This document shows positions 1 through 8,427 of a DNA stretch of 64,000 nucleotides, one piece after another. The translations under genes were made by a program, and so were the position numbers. The stretch is from Flavobacterium sp. CS20 (GTDB lineage: Bacteria; Bacteroidota; Bacteroidia; Flavobacteriales; Flavobacteriaceae): the NCBI RefSeq assembly GCF_018080005.1, contig NZ_CP073015.1, forward strand, positions 1,426,001 through 1,490,000. The letters are read 5' to 3'. How positions within the stretch are numbered: position 1 is the stretch's first letter; every line of letters begins with the position of its first letter. The notes under the pieces were generated by a model. The model had not been told where the DNA came from. It did not search any database and saw only the letters and a program-made list of their open reading frames with translations.

Positions 1-65
1 GTAGAGATTTGTTATTAGAAGCAGGTATTTTTAAAATAAATAAACTACCTTTACCATTCGTGTAA
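1..65 (+). CDS. 3' end of an unidentified CDS
   Basis: A reading frame is open from position 3 to a TAA at 63-65 and ends with residues LPLPFV. It is cut by the window edge, so only about 20 residues are visible and no family can be named. It lies 53 bp before the AbiEi gene on the same strand and is separated from it by a small hairpin. Confidence 0.3.
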   Translation, partial: RDLLLEAGIFKINKLPLPFV

Positions 66-73
66 CAATAGAC

Positions 74-87
74 CCCTATTTTTAGGG
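74..87 (+). terminator. Small hairpin upstream of AbiEi
   Basis: CCCTA and TAGGG flank a TTTT loop, followed by a T-rich stretch. It sits between the end of the upstream partial frame and the AbiEi start. It could terminate the upstream gene or be an operator half for the antitoxin; the sequence does not decide. Confidence 0.35.
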
Positions 88-118
88 TTTATTGCGACAT
101 AAAAGGTAATGTTAAGAT

Positions 119-922
119 ATGGCAAAAAGTACGTATATATCAGAAAATTTAAATGAAGACCAAATAGCTCTATTGAAGTATTTAGAAGATAATGAAATAC
201 TATACTTCAACTTAAAAGACTTGACTACTCAACTTTCTGTAAATCTAACCGATAATGTAAATGAGTTAGTAGAAAACCTATACCAAAAAGAGTTGTTAGT
301 GCGTATTGAAAGAGGGGTATACGCTAAACCTAACTACAACAATGTGAATGTATTGGCAACCTTTATAAGCCAAAACAGTAGTATTGCCTACTGGTCGGCT
401 TTATACCATCACGGGCTAACAGAGCGTTTTCCTAATACGGTATTTGTAAAAACCACCCAACGCAAACGAGAAACACAAATATTAGGTTCTACCATAAAAT
501 TTGTAAGTGTAAAAGCAACAAAAAATATAGGTATTATACAAGAAGGCTATGGAGACGATAGTTTTTCCATAACAGATGTAGAAATGACTTTAGTAGATTG
601 TTTTGACCAACCTCGTTATGCAGGTGATTTCGCAGACCTTATAAAAGCCTTTGCTAATGCAAAAATAACCAACAATAAACTAATAGAATACACCAAAACC
701 TATAACAATATTGCCTTGACAAAGCGATTAGGATATCTGGCTTCCTTGTTTCATAAAGAAAAGCTACAAAGTTTTATCAATTATGCCAAAACACAGGTGA
801 ATAAACGATATAGTTTAATAGATGCCGGAGGTATAGAAGAAGGCGAGTTTGTAAGCGAATGGAAATTACGCTTAAATAGTAGTAAAGAAAGCTTATTACA
901 AATGGCACAAACCGAATATTAA
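119..922 (+). CDS. AbiEi-family antitoxin (type IV toxin-antitoxin)
   Basis: This is the predicted antitoxin and autorepressor of a type IV toxin-antitoxin pair. AbiEi proteins bind their own promoter through an N-terminal winged helix and counter the AbiEii nucleotidyltransferase without binding it. The 267-residue protein has the winged-helix region at about residues 15-75, ending in the family-like RIERGVYAKP segment, and a C-terminal domain containing SITDVEMTLVDCFDQPRYAGD. The stop codon is immediately followed by the ATG of the toxin gene, so the two are translated as a coupled operon. It is intact, unlike the second AbiE-type pair near 4.7-5.9 kb. The family assignment is from sequence pattern only. 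Confidence 0.8.
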   Translation: MAKSTYISENLNEDQIALLKYLEDNEILYFNLKDLTTQLSVNLTDNVNELVENLYQKELLVRIERGVYAKPNYNNVNVLATFISQNSSIAYWSALYHHGLTERFPNTVFVKTTQRKRETQILGSTIKFVSVKATKNIGIIQEGYGDDSFSITDVEMTLVDCFDQPRYAGDFADLIKAFANAKITNNKLIEYTKTYNNIALTKRLGYLASLFHKEKLQSFINYAKTQVNKRYSLIDAGGIEEGEFVSEWKLRLNSSKESLLQMAQTEY

Positions 923-1774
923 ATGATTTTACAAAAAGAAATAATTGAAAAAGTTCAAGAATGGAAAGTGCCACCGGATACAGTAGATAAAGATTATGTA
1001 TTAGGACATTTTTTATCGGTCTTTGTAGACCATTACAAAGACGATGTAGTCTTTAAAGGTGGAACTTGCCTACGCAAATGCTATATCAAAAACTACCGAT
1101 TTTCAGAAGACTTGGATTTTACAGCATTGAATAAAAATTTTGTATTAGACCAAAAAACAGTACAAAGCATAGCTAAAACCACAGAAGAAAGAACAGGGAT
1201 TCAATTTAGTGTAGATAAAGTAAAACCTTTACTATTCAAAGATGATCCCAAAGGCTACCAAGTGTACATAAAATATTGGGGAGCTAATCACTCTAAAAAC
1301 CAACGCCCGTTACCGTCCAATCGATGGCATACCAAAATAAAGCTTGAAATAAGTACTGATGAGGTATTGTTATTGGATACAGAAACAAAGGCTATTATGC
1401 ATCCGTATTCTGATGAGCTAACGGGCGAAAAACAAAGCAATTGTTATAGCATTAATGAGGTAGTAGCAGAAAAATTACGAGCATTAAAACAGCGGTCTTA
1501 TACAGCTCCAAGAGACTTTTACGATTTATATCATTTAACAGAAAAGTTTACCAAAAAAGACTGGGAAACGATTATTCCTATTTTCCTTAAAAAAATGGAG
1601 CATAAAAATCTGGAGTATCAATCCCCCGAGGATTTAATAGACGAATCTAAACTCCTCAATGTAAAACGAGCGTGGAAAACTAGTGTAGCACATCAAATTA
1701 CAGAAGGACATCAACCCGAAGCAGATGAAATCATTGAAACAGTAGCAGAAAGAATCAAACAGTATTTAAGTTAA
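923..1774 (+). CDS. AbiEii-family nucleotidyltransferase toxin
   Basis: This is the predicted toxin of the AbiE pair. AbiEii/MenT-type enzymes are DNA polymerase beta-like nucleotidyltransferases; characterised members add nucleotides to tRNA 3' ends or bind GTP and stop growth. The diagnostic motifs are visible: FKGGTCLRK with GGT at about residues 46-48, SEDLDF at 61-66, and a C-terminal block EKLRALKQRS followed by RDFYDLYHL. At 283 residues it has a usual length and no breaks. The start ATG directly abuts the antitoxin stop. The tRNA-targeting role is family knowledge, not something shown here. Confidence 0.85.
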   Translation: MILQKEIIEKVQEWKVPPDTVDKDYVLGHFLSVFVDHYKDDVVFKGGTCLRKCYIKNYRFSEDLDFTALNKNFVLDQKTVQSIAKTTEERTGIQFSVDKVKPLLFKDDPKGYQVYIKYWGANHSKNQRPLPSNRWHTKIKLEISTDEVLLLDTETKAIMHPYSDELTGEKQSNCYSINEVVAEKLRALKQRSYTAPRDFYDLYHLTEKFTKKDWETIIPIFLKKMEHKNLEYQSPEDLIDESKLLNVKRAWKTSVAHQITEGHQPEADEIIETVAERIKQYLS

Positions 1775-2609
1775 TAATGATATATCTATATTAGAAAATA
1801 TAGTTGACTAATTCCACACAGCCCAAAACCCAGATTTTTTTTAAAACGAATTTATAATTTTACTATAAGAGTTTTCAAAAAAAGCCCCTGTCTTTTGGGC
1901 TGTTCCGCTTACCACCACACTTGTGTTTTTTGGTTGCCAACCCGCACACAGCACATTGCTTATTTTATTTAAGGGTATATTTTAAAAAGTGGTATAATAA
2001 AAAAGCAAAGAGCTGTTGCCAACGCACACACCAAAAACCACCCCAAGCTATGTTTACATAATGCGCTGTTATAATAGCAGACGCTACACCCACCGCATCA
2101 CCAAAGCTGTAGTTATAACGCCATTATGTAAAATAGCCGCTTTTCCCACGCTCACACCCGAACTTTCAATAAAAATCCGAACTATATTTAAACAATAGCC
2201 ATTTGAAATTTTAGATTAAAATGAAGCATATTCGTTATCTCATTCAAGTCGCACAAAACCATCGTTAAGTCCAAGTATTCCTTACCTCAAGTCTTTGTTT
2301 GTTTCATATCATTAACAAATATAAAAGACCACTTTTCCCCGCCACCCAAGTCAGCGGTTTTAAAAAAATAGGTTCATAAAATGTAGTAATACGCCATAGC
2401 ATATTGCTTTTTCTCGTACCTCAAAAAAACAAAAAGCTATTGCCTAAAAGTCCTGTATAAGTAGCTTGTTTAAATGCTGTTTTATCAAACAACTATTTAA
2501 AACGCTACCCATACAACCGCTTCATCCAATGCTCAAATTGGTGATAACCTATTTTTTTAAGAGTTTATGCCCCAAAAAGTGGAAATCAATTACCTAAAAA
2601 GAAAACAAG
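1775..2609. other. 835-bp non-coding stretch in the accessory island
   Basis: No convincing gene is seen. The stretch contains GTTGCCAAC repeated at about 1933 and 2014, and an imperfect inverted repeat with arms 2053-2074 and 2113-2133. A 60-codon frame at 2016-2198 lies across this repeat and has low-complexity composition, so it is not called. Location between a toxin-antitoxin pair and an excisionase-like gene suggests the non-coding part or edge of an integrative element. Confidence 0.4.
2053..2133. repeat. Imperfect inverted repeat
   Basis: The left arm (TTTACATAATG..GTTATAA, 2053-2074) matches the reverse complement of the right arm (2113-2133) with about one extra and one changed base, around a 38-nt spacer. 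It could fold into a long hairpin. Its role is unknown; it is not flanked by T runs on either strand. Confidence 0.45.
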
Positions 2610-2906
2610 ATGATTACAAAAACAATTCAAATCACAGAGGTTACAATAGATGAATTAGCAGATGCGGTAGCAGATAAACTAATGTTTAAAATTGAAAACT
2701 ACCTTAAAGAATTATCTAAAAAACAAAATGATGAAATCCTAACAAGACAAGAAGTAGCCGATTATTTAAGGATAAGTTTAGTAACAATACATTCCTGGAA
2801 TAAACACGGCATTTTAAATCCAATTCGTATGGGCAACAGAATTTTTTACAAAAAACAAGACATATTAGATGTTTTAGAACAACAAAAAATAAATAAAAAA
2901 AGGTAG
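2610..2906 (+). CDS. Excisionase-like helix-turn-helix protein
   Basis: A 98-residue protein whose second half is a MerR/excisionase-type DNA-binding domain: LTRQEVADYLRISLVTIHSW followed by KHGILNPIRMGNRIFYKKQD and a short C-terminal helix. This is the standard layout of HTH_17 proteins carried by Bacteroidota conjugative and mobilisable elements, where they act as excisionases or small regulators. The first about 40 residues are polar and helical and may mediate dimerisation. It stands alone; no integrase is in the visible region, so the element may be incomplete or extend to the left of the window. Confidence 0.75.
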   Translation: MITKTIQITEVTIDELADAVADKLMFKIENYLKELSKKQNDEILTRQEVADYLRISLVTIHSWNKHGILNPIRMGNRIFYKKQDILDVLEQQKINKKR

Positions 2907-3152
2907 CAAATATATGTGGCTACCACAGCCAACGCGCAAGGCTATAAAGGTCACGCCCTACGGGTTTTGAATAAAACTTTTTTCAAAAGCATTTTTCACA
3001 ATCATTAAACAATTAATCTCAAAAAACTTTTATCCAAAAACCTTGACAGCCTTATCCACGCCACAAGAGCATTAGGCTTTCTTTTTTTATTGTTTTTCTT
3101 TTAAAAAATTAATGGTGCGAAGCGTAGCGAAGCAATTTTAAATTGGATAGCT

Positions 3153-3626
3153 ATGTCAACTTTTGAACTAAAAACACACCAAATCGGAAGAATCTACTCG
3201 CAACCTCATTTTTTTATCCTGAACAAAGGGCAAAACAGCGGAAAGCCTTTAATAAATCCTTGTCCTAATTGTTTTGTTGTATCTACATCAACCGAAGAAG
3301 AAAAGCACACCCTTTACCATTTATCAATGATGTTGCAAATAGGCGGTTTTTATGCTTATTATTTAAAAGGGAGTGTTATTCCGTTTATCTCAATAGATGA
3401 TTGTAGAAACACCTTAAATAATAGTTATACCTCGTTGTTAAGTAATGAATTTGAGTTACAAAAGCATATTAATATAGTGTCAGCAATTTGTAAAAAAGAA
3501 GCTGAACTTCAAAAAGTAATTTCAAAAATGGCAGATTTAAAAGTGTCATACATACAAAATCTATTTTCTAAAAAGCAAAATCGGGCAACAAAGGGCAACA
3601 AAAACCAAATCAATCTATTAGCATAG
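3153..3626 (+). CDS. DUF6943-like protein
   Basis: A 157-residue protein without signal peptide or membrane segment. It contains NKGQNSGKPLINPCPNCFVV near residues 24-43 and a polar, helical C-terminus. I associate this pattern with DUF6943, a family often found in Bacteroidota integrative elements near excisionase-like genes, but the assignment is from memory of the family and is tentative. The function is unknown. It lies downstream of the helix-turn-helix gene on the same strand, consistent with relic mobile-element cargo. Confidence 0.5.
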   Translation: MSTFELKTHQIGRIYSQPHFFILNKGQNSGKPLINPCPNCFVVSTSTEEEKHTLYHLSMMLQIGGFYAYYLKGSVIPFISIDDCRNTLNNSYTSLLSNEFELQKHINIVSAICKKEAELQKVISKMADLKVSYIQNLFSKKQNRATKGNKNQINLLA

Positions 3627-3714
3627 TATTTGCCATATATTACTTGTGTTGGTTAAAGACCGTACCAAGTCCGTACCAACTTCGAACAAGTATTAATTTT
3701 AAATTTTATATACA

Positions 3715-4355
3715 ATGGGTGTTATTTCACAAGGAATCCTGGGCGGTGTATCAGGTAAAGTAGGAAACGTAGTTGGTGCTTCTTGGAAAGGTATTGACTA
3801 TTTGAGAATTAAGCCTTCAAATGTGGCAAATCCACGAACAGAAGGACAAGTTAACCAAAGAAACAAGTTTACTGTTACTTTGGAGTATCTACAACCGAAT
3901 TTAGGTTTTATCAAGAAAGGGTATAAATCTTATGCGGTGCAAAAAACAGAGTTTAATGCAGAATGTCTTATGTATTGAATAATGCGATTACAGGAGTCGC
4001 ACCAAACTTTACTGTAGATTATTCTTTAGCTTTATTAAGTAGAGGTAATCTATCTGGAGCATTGAACCCTGCAACAGATTTAGCAACTGCGGGACAAGTA
4101 GAATTTACTTGGGATGATAACTCTGCTGAAGGTAATGCAAATGCAACTGATAAAGCAATGATTTTAGTTTACAATCCAAGTAAAAAGGAATCAATGTATA
4201 TTCTTGATGGTGCTGATAGAACTGTAGGATCTCAAATCATTACAATTCCAAGTACCTATGCAGGTGATACAGTCGAGCTTTTTATGGCATTTATTACTGC
4301 TGAAGGTAATACAGTGTCAAACAGCGTTTATTTAGGCTCTGGAATAGCTAATTAA
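3715..4355 (+). pseudogene. DUF6266 gene, frameshifted
   Basis: Two overlapping frames together make one DUF6266-type protein of about 212 residues. The first (3715-3978) gives MGVISQGILGGVSGKVGNVV and VGASWKGIDYLRIKP; the second (from 3963) continues with MSYVLNNAITG and ends in VSNSVYLGSGIAN. The shift is near 3958-3963, where losing one base from an alanine/glutamate codon before ATGTCTTAT explains both frames. DUF6266 proteins are small beta-rich proteins of unknown function, common in Bacteroidota and often in multiple copies. A hairpin terminator follows. It could be a real pseudogene or a base-calling error. Confidence 0.75.
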
Positions 4356-4376
4356 CGGTTGATGTTTTTATGTATG

Positions 4377-4403
4377 AAACCACTCTTTATGAGTGGTTTT
4401 TTT
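4377..4403 (+). terminator. Rho-independent terminator after DUF6266
   Basis: A perfect 9-bp stem AAACCACTC/GAGTGGTTT with a TTTAT loop is followed by an uninterrupted T run. It lies 21 bp after the DUF6266 stop. Confidence 0.85.
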
Positions 4404-4694
4404 ATGCTATATTCGTAATTGAATTTATTAATAATTGCCCTTAATTTACCCTTTTTAGGTGTTTTTTGTATCCTATTTGTTGCCCAAATGTTCTAACCCC
4501 AATAAATACAAGAAAAATTACATATTGTATTGGGAAATAACACCAATTTAAACCCAAATTATACATTAGAGCATAATCCCTCCATAATAGCCGACCAAAA
4601 CATAGTTTTGACGAGGGTTTGTGAATAATGACACTCTGACTTAGAAAAATTTTTATGCTGAATAATAAAGTTGAAATGTTAGTATTAAAAGAAA

Positions 4695-4747
4695 CGTTCA
4701 TTATATTTGTATGTTCATTGTCACTGAACGTTAATAAATAATGAACA
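4695..4747 (+). promoter_or_regulatory. Promoter with four-box operator for the AbiEi-like gene
   Basis: Four hexamers are regularly placed: CGTTCA 4695-4700, TGTTCA 4712-4717, TGAACG 4725-4730 and TGAACA 4742-4747. Neighbouring boxes within a pair are 17 bp apart, and each box is the exact reverse complement of the box 30 bp away, giving two interleaved inverted repeats. A Bacteroidota -7 element, TATATTTG at 4702-4709, lies between the first two boxes and the last box ends 3 bp before the ATG. AbiEi proteins are known to repress their own operon through inverted repeats, so this is a very likely autoregulatory operator; the binding itself is inferred. Confidence 0.7.
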
Positions 4748-4750
4748 TAT

Positions 4751-5758
4751 ATGATGTATAAAAACAATGATTTTATTTATGAAGCAGTAGCAAACTTAGA
4801 AAGCCTCTCTGGTATATCAATAGATATTGAGACTTCGAGAGCTAAATATGATGCTATTTTAAAAATAAAAGATACACAGTTTATCGTTATGGCAAAATCA
4901 GTTATGCGAGCATCTAACCAAGGGTTTATACTGTCACAATTAGAAGATTTAAGAAATATAAGCAATAGACCAATAATCTTTATTGCCGACTACATCTCTA
5001 AAGAAGGAGCAAGCCAACTCAAGGAAAGAGGCTTTAATTATTTAGATACTGCTGGAAATGCTTTTATAAGAGAATATGATTTAATTATTTATGTAGGAGG
5101 TCAAAAAAGAACACTAAAACAACATACCAATCAGTCTAGAGCATTCCAAGAAGCAGGTATAAAAATTATTTTCCATCTTTTAAATAACCCACAAAATTTA
5201 CAAAATTCATATAGAGAAATTGCCCAAAAAATTAATATCTCAATAGGTTCTGTTAGCAATGTATTAGCTGAACTTGAAGACTTAAATTTTTTAATTAAGA
5301 CTAAGGATAAAAGAGTCCTAAAACACCAAAAAGAACTTTTAGAGCGATGGATAGTCGAGTTCAATACGGTTTTAAAGCCTCGCATCTTTAGAAGTAAAAT
5401 GAAATTCATTGATACCAATGCCGAAAAAAAATGGAAAAATGCTTTAATCCATCAAAATTCAGGTGATATCCTTTGGAGTGGCGAACCAGCAGGTGCTTTA
5501 TTAACTGAAAATTTAAAACCTCAAGAGTTTATAATCTACAGTAATTTAGAATTGCCAGAAATAGCTAAAACCCTAAAATTCATACCAGATAAAAACGGCA
5601 ATGTAGAAATAAGACAAAAATTTTGACCAAGCCATAAGTCTAATCAAAACATTGCACCCACACTATTAGTTTATTCCGATTTAATCAACAGTAAATATGG
5701 CAGAAATGTAGAAACAGCTAACCAAATATTTGACAATGAGCTACAGCATATCCAGTAA
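4751..5758 (+). pseudogene. Second AbiEi-type antitoxin, interrupted by TGA
   Basis: The first 291 residues read through to a TGA at 5624-5626. The same frame then continues without interruption as TLLVYSDLINSKYGRNVETA to a TAA at 5756-5758. Homologues of this COG4861-like antitoxin type typically have KFW at the point where this gene has KF-stop, so TGG to TGA is the simple explanation. The protein has an N-terminal endonuclease-like fold region, a winged helix around residues 137-185 (YREIAQKINISIGSVSNVLA) and a GEPAGALLTENLKPQEF block. It precedes a truncated toxin gene, so the module is probably dead as a toxin-antitoxin pair, though the DNA-binding part may still be made. Confidence 0.75.
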
Positions 5759-5906
5759 AAAATTTAATCATCCACTATTAAAACCTATTTTACAAGAATT
5801 AACCGACTATTTCAAAGCATGGGGTATTTCCTTTTTTGTCATTGGGGCGACAGCTCGAGATTTTGGAAATTTTGAATTTCATTTAATGAAAAGTGACATT
5901 TTATGA
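5736..5906 (+). pseudogene. Truncated AbiEii-type toxin remnant
   Basis: A 56-codon frame starts at ATG 5736, overlapping the end of the antitoxin frame, as in intact pairs. It reads through HPLLKPILQELTDYFKAWGI and FFVIGATARD, which matches the start of AbiEii/AbiGii-type nucleotidyltransferases that pair with COG4861 antitoxins. After ARD, where the family continues into its catalytic DLDIA motif, the sequence switches to unrelated residues and stops at 5904-5906. The catalytic domain is therefore deleted. Confidence 0.7.
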
Positions 5907-5992
5907 GTTAGAAACGAAAAAACCGACCTACAAAAATTTTCCATTGAATAATTTGGGTTTAACTCAATAAAACCATTAGCATTTGACGCCAT

Positions 5993-8425
5993 CTATGGTC
6001 TCAACACTTCAATCTCTTGTTTTGGAGTCATTACCTTATGAACTTCTTCAACAATAATGTCTTGATTTACCTTAAAGTTTTGCTCTAATTTGATATCTTC
6101 TGAAGAGGCTCCAACTTTTAACACATAATCGCCAGCTTCAACAAGCCATGCAGAGTTGTCTTCATCAAAAGAAGCGAGGTCTTTAGCAGAAATGTCAAAG
6201 CTTAAGGTTTCAGATTGACCAGGTTCTAAAGATTTGGTTTTACCAAAAGCAACAAGTTCAGATTTGGGTTTTATCAGTTTGCCATTGGGTGCAGAAACAT
6301 AAACTTGAACCACTTCTTTTCCGCTGACTTCACCTGTGTTTTTAATATTTACTGTTATTTTTAAATTATCTTTAAAATTGGTTTTATCTAATTTTAAATT
6401 GTCATATTCAAAGCTCGTGTAAGATTGACCATAGCCAAATTCGTAAGAAACAGGAACATCAAATGTTTGAAAATACCGATAACCTACAAAAATGTCCTCT
6501 TGATAAACCACTTCCCAAGGCTCACGCTTCATAAATGAAAACCCAGACTCATCTTGCTTATCATCAGCATCACCTTCTACAGCATAACCTGGAAAATAGT
6601 CTGAGGTTGAGGTGTCTTTGTAAAGTTTTGGAAACGTAGTCGCCAGTTTACCCGAAGGATTTGTTTTTCCACTTAATACATCAACCACTGCATCACCTGC
6701 TTCTTGACCAGGTAACCACGTGCATAAAATAGCATCAGGAATGTTTTTCCAAGACGCTGTTTCTATTACGCCAGCAATATTCAAAATTACAATAGCTTTT
6801 TTGCCTTGAGCGTGAAAAGCTTCGCTGACATTTTTTATCATTGATTTTTCTATGTCTGTGAGGTAGAAATCACCAGCTTCAGCTTTCCGATCTTCACCTT
6901 CACCTGCATTTCTGCCAATAGTAATCAAAGCTATATCAGATTTTTTAGCCATTTTTTTAGCAACTGCTTTATCTAATTGCATTTCAGGAATAGGCAATTT
7001 GCCACCGAGTAAAGCTGTTAATTGATTTTCTGGTGGTGGTTGGTTTTTTTCAGTTTCTGTGATATAGTTTTGATAAATCTTTTTCAATTCATCATTCATA
7101 TTATAATTGGCATTTTCCAGACCTTCTATCAGCGATACGGTATAGGCTTCATTGACATCACCACTTCCTGTTCCGCCTGAAATAAAGTCATAAGAATTAG
7201 CACCAAATGCAGCAATATTTTGAATGGATTGATTTAAGGGTAAGGCTTTGTCTTTATTTTCAAGCAAAACCATACCTTCGGTTGCGGCTTGTCTAGCAAC
7301 TTTGGCATGAGCTTTTAAGTCGGGTTGATTTGTAGGTTCATAACCTTTAAATCTAGGCGTTTTTTGCATAACGTCTAAAATTCGCTCTACATTTTTATCT
7401 AATTCACTTTCTTTTAAATCGCCTTTTTTAACGGCATTGACCACTTCGTCAATTTGTTCGGGTGAGCCAGGTTGAATCATATCATTACCTGATTTGAGCT
7501 GAGCTACAATATCGCTTCCACCGCCCCAATCAGTCATGACGTAGCCATCAAAACCCCATTCGTCTCGTAAAATAGTAGTCAATAAGTCTTTATCTTCTGA
7601 AGTATATTTGCCATTGACTTTGTTGTAAGACGACATCACTGTCCAAGGTTTGGCTTCTTTCACGGCAATTTCAAAACCTCTTAAATACAATTCGCGCAAA
7701 GCCCGTTCTGACAGAATGGTATTAACCGTCATTCGGTTGGTTTCTTGATTATTGACAGCAAAATGCTTAACAGAAGTGCCAACGCCATTAGACTGGATGC
7801 CATTAATCATAGCCGAAGCTGTTTTACCTGACACTAATGGATCTTCAGAATAGTATTCAAAATTTCTGCCGTTTAAAGGATCACGTTGCAGATTAAGTGC
7901 TGGAGCTAACAAAACATCTGCACCGTATTCTAAAACTTCTTCGCCCATGGCATGTCCAACTTTGTTTACTAATTCTTTGTTCCAAGTCGATGCCAGTAAA
8001 GTGCCTATTGGAAATGCTGTGGCGTAAAACGTACCTTCCTGACCTTCTCGAGTTGGTAAAATCCTTAAACCCGCTGGACCATCTGCAAGGGTTTGACTGG
8101 TAATGCCATATTGAGGAAACTCGGCAGTTACACCAGCAGAACCTGGCAAATATTGACGAATTTTTTTGACCATTTTGCCATATTCTGAATTATAGTCAAG
8201 TCTATCCTTCAATTCTATAGGCAATTGTTTTAGAATAGAATCAGGTAATGGGAGATACATTCCTGTGCCAACCACTAATTGGGCTTTCTCTTTAACGTTC
8301 ATTTTTTTGATGACATCAGACGAATTGAATTCGGCTTTGGCGTTTTTGTTTTTTGAATCGCAAGAAGTAAATGATTTACTTAAAGCCATAATAAAGATTA
8401 AGATTAAAATTTGTTTGTAATTCAT
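5993..8425 (-). CDS. GH3 beta-glucosidase-type lipoprotein
   Basis: A periplasmic or surface glycoside hydrolase family 3 enzyme of 810 residues. It has a signal peptide ending in a lipobox-like FTSC (Cys at about 22), the catalytic (beta/alpha)8 domain with the nucleophile Asp in YVMTDWGGG at about 299, the KHFAVNNQE motif at about 220-228, and the alpha/beta sandwich domain with NAGEGEDRKAEAGDF, where the acid/base Glu of related enzymes lies. A fibronectin III-like C-terminal domain follows (VSYEFGYGQSYTSFEYDNL). It probably removes terminal beta-glucosyl units from oligosaccharides; the exact substrate cannot be read. It lies 2 bp after purC, so it is probably the last gene of a phoH-purC-GH3 transcript. 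Confidence 0.88.
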   Translation of the reverse strand: MNYKQILILIFIMALSKSFTSCDSKNKNAKAEFNSSDVIKKMNVKEKAQLVVGTGMYLPLPDSILKQLPIELKDRLDYNSEYGKMVKKIRQYLPGSAGVTAEFPQYGITSQTLADGPAGLRILPTREGQEGTFYATAFPIGTLLASTWNKELVNKVGHAMGEEVLEYGADVLLAPALNLQRDPLNGRNFEYYSEDPLVSGKTASAMINGIQSNGVGTSVKHFAVNNQETNRMTVNTILSERALRELYLRGFEIAVKEAKPWTVMSSYNKVNGKYTSEDKDLLTTILRDEWGFDGYVMTDWGGGSDIVAQLKSGNDMIQPGSPEQIDEVVNAVKKGDLKESELDKNVERILDVMQKTPRFKGYEPTNQPDLKAHAKVARQAATEGMVLLENKDKALPLNQSIQNIAAFGANSYDFISGGTGSGDVNEAYTVSLIEGLENANYNMNDELKKIYQNYITETEKNQPPPENQLTALLGGKLPIPEMQLDKAVAKKMAKKSDIALITIGRNAGEGEDRKAEAGDFYLTDIEKSMIKNVSEAFHAQGKKAIVILNIAGVIETASWKNIPDAILCTWLPGQEAGDAVVDVLSGKTNPSGKLATTFPKLYKDTSTSDYFPGYAVEGDADDKQDESGFSFMKREPWEVVYQEDIFVGYRYFQTFDVPVSYEFGYGQSYTSFEYDNLKLDKTNFKDNLKITVNIKNTGEVSGKEVVQVYVSAPNGKLIKPKSELVAFGKTKSLEPGQSETLSFDISAKDLASFDEDNSAWLVEAGDYVLKVGASSEDIKLEQNFKVNQDIIVEEVHKVMTPKQEIEVLRP

Positions 8426-8427
8426 AA

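Noticed and set aside
2053..2133. Integron attC site
   Set aside because: The inverted repeat is suggestive, but the arms do not match the conserved core boxes and no integrase or cassette series is visible.
2016..2198. A 60-codon frame in the accessory island
   Set aside because: It overlaps an inverted repeat, has unusual composition and shows no family resemblance.
3153..3626. A toxin or replication role for the DUF6943-like protein
   Set aside because: No motif supports it; only its association with mobile elements is known to me.
5624..5626. TGA read as Trp or another recoded residue
   Set aside because: Other genes here (dapF, for example) end at TGA, and the partner toxin is also destroyed, so a plain nonsense mutation is enough.
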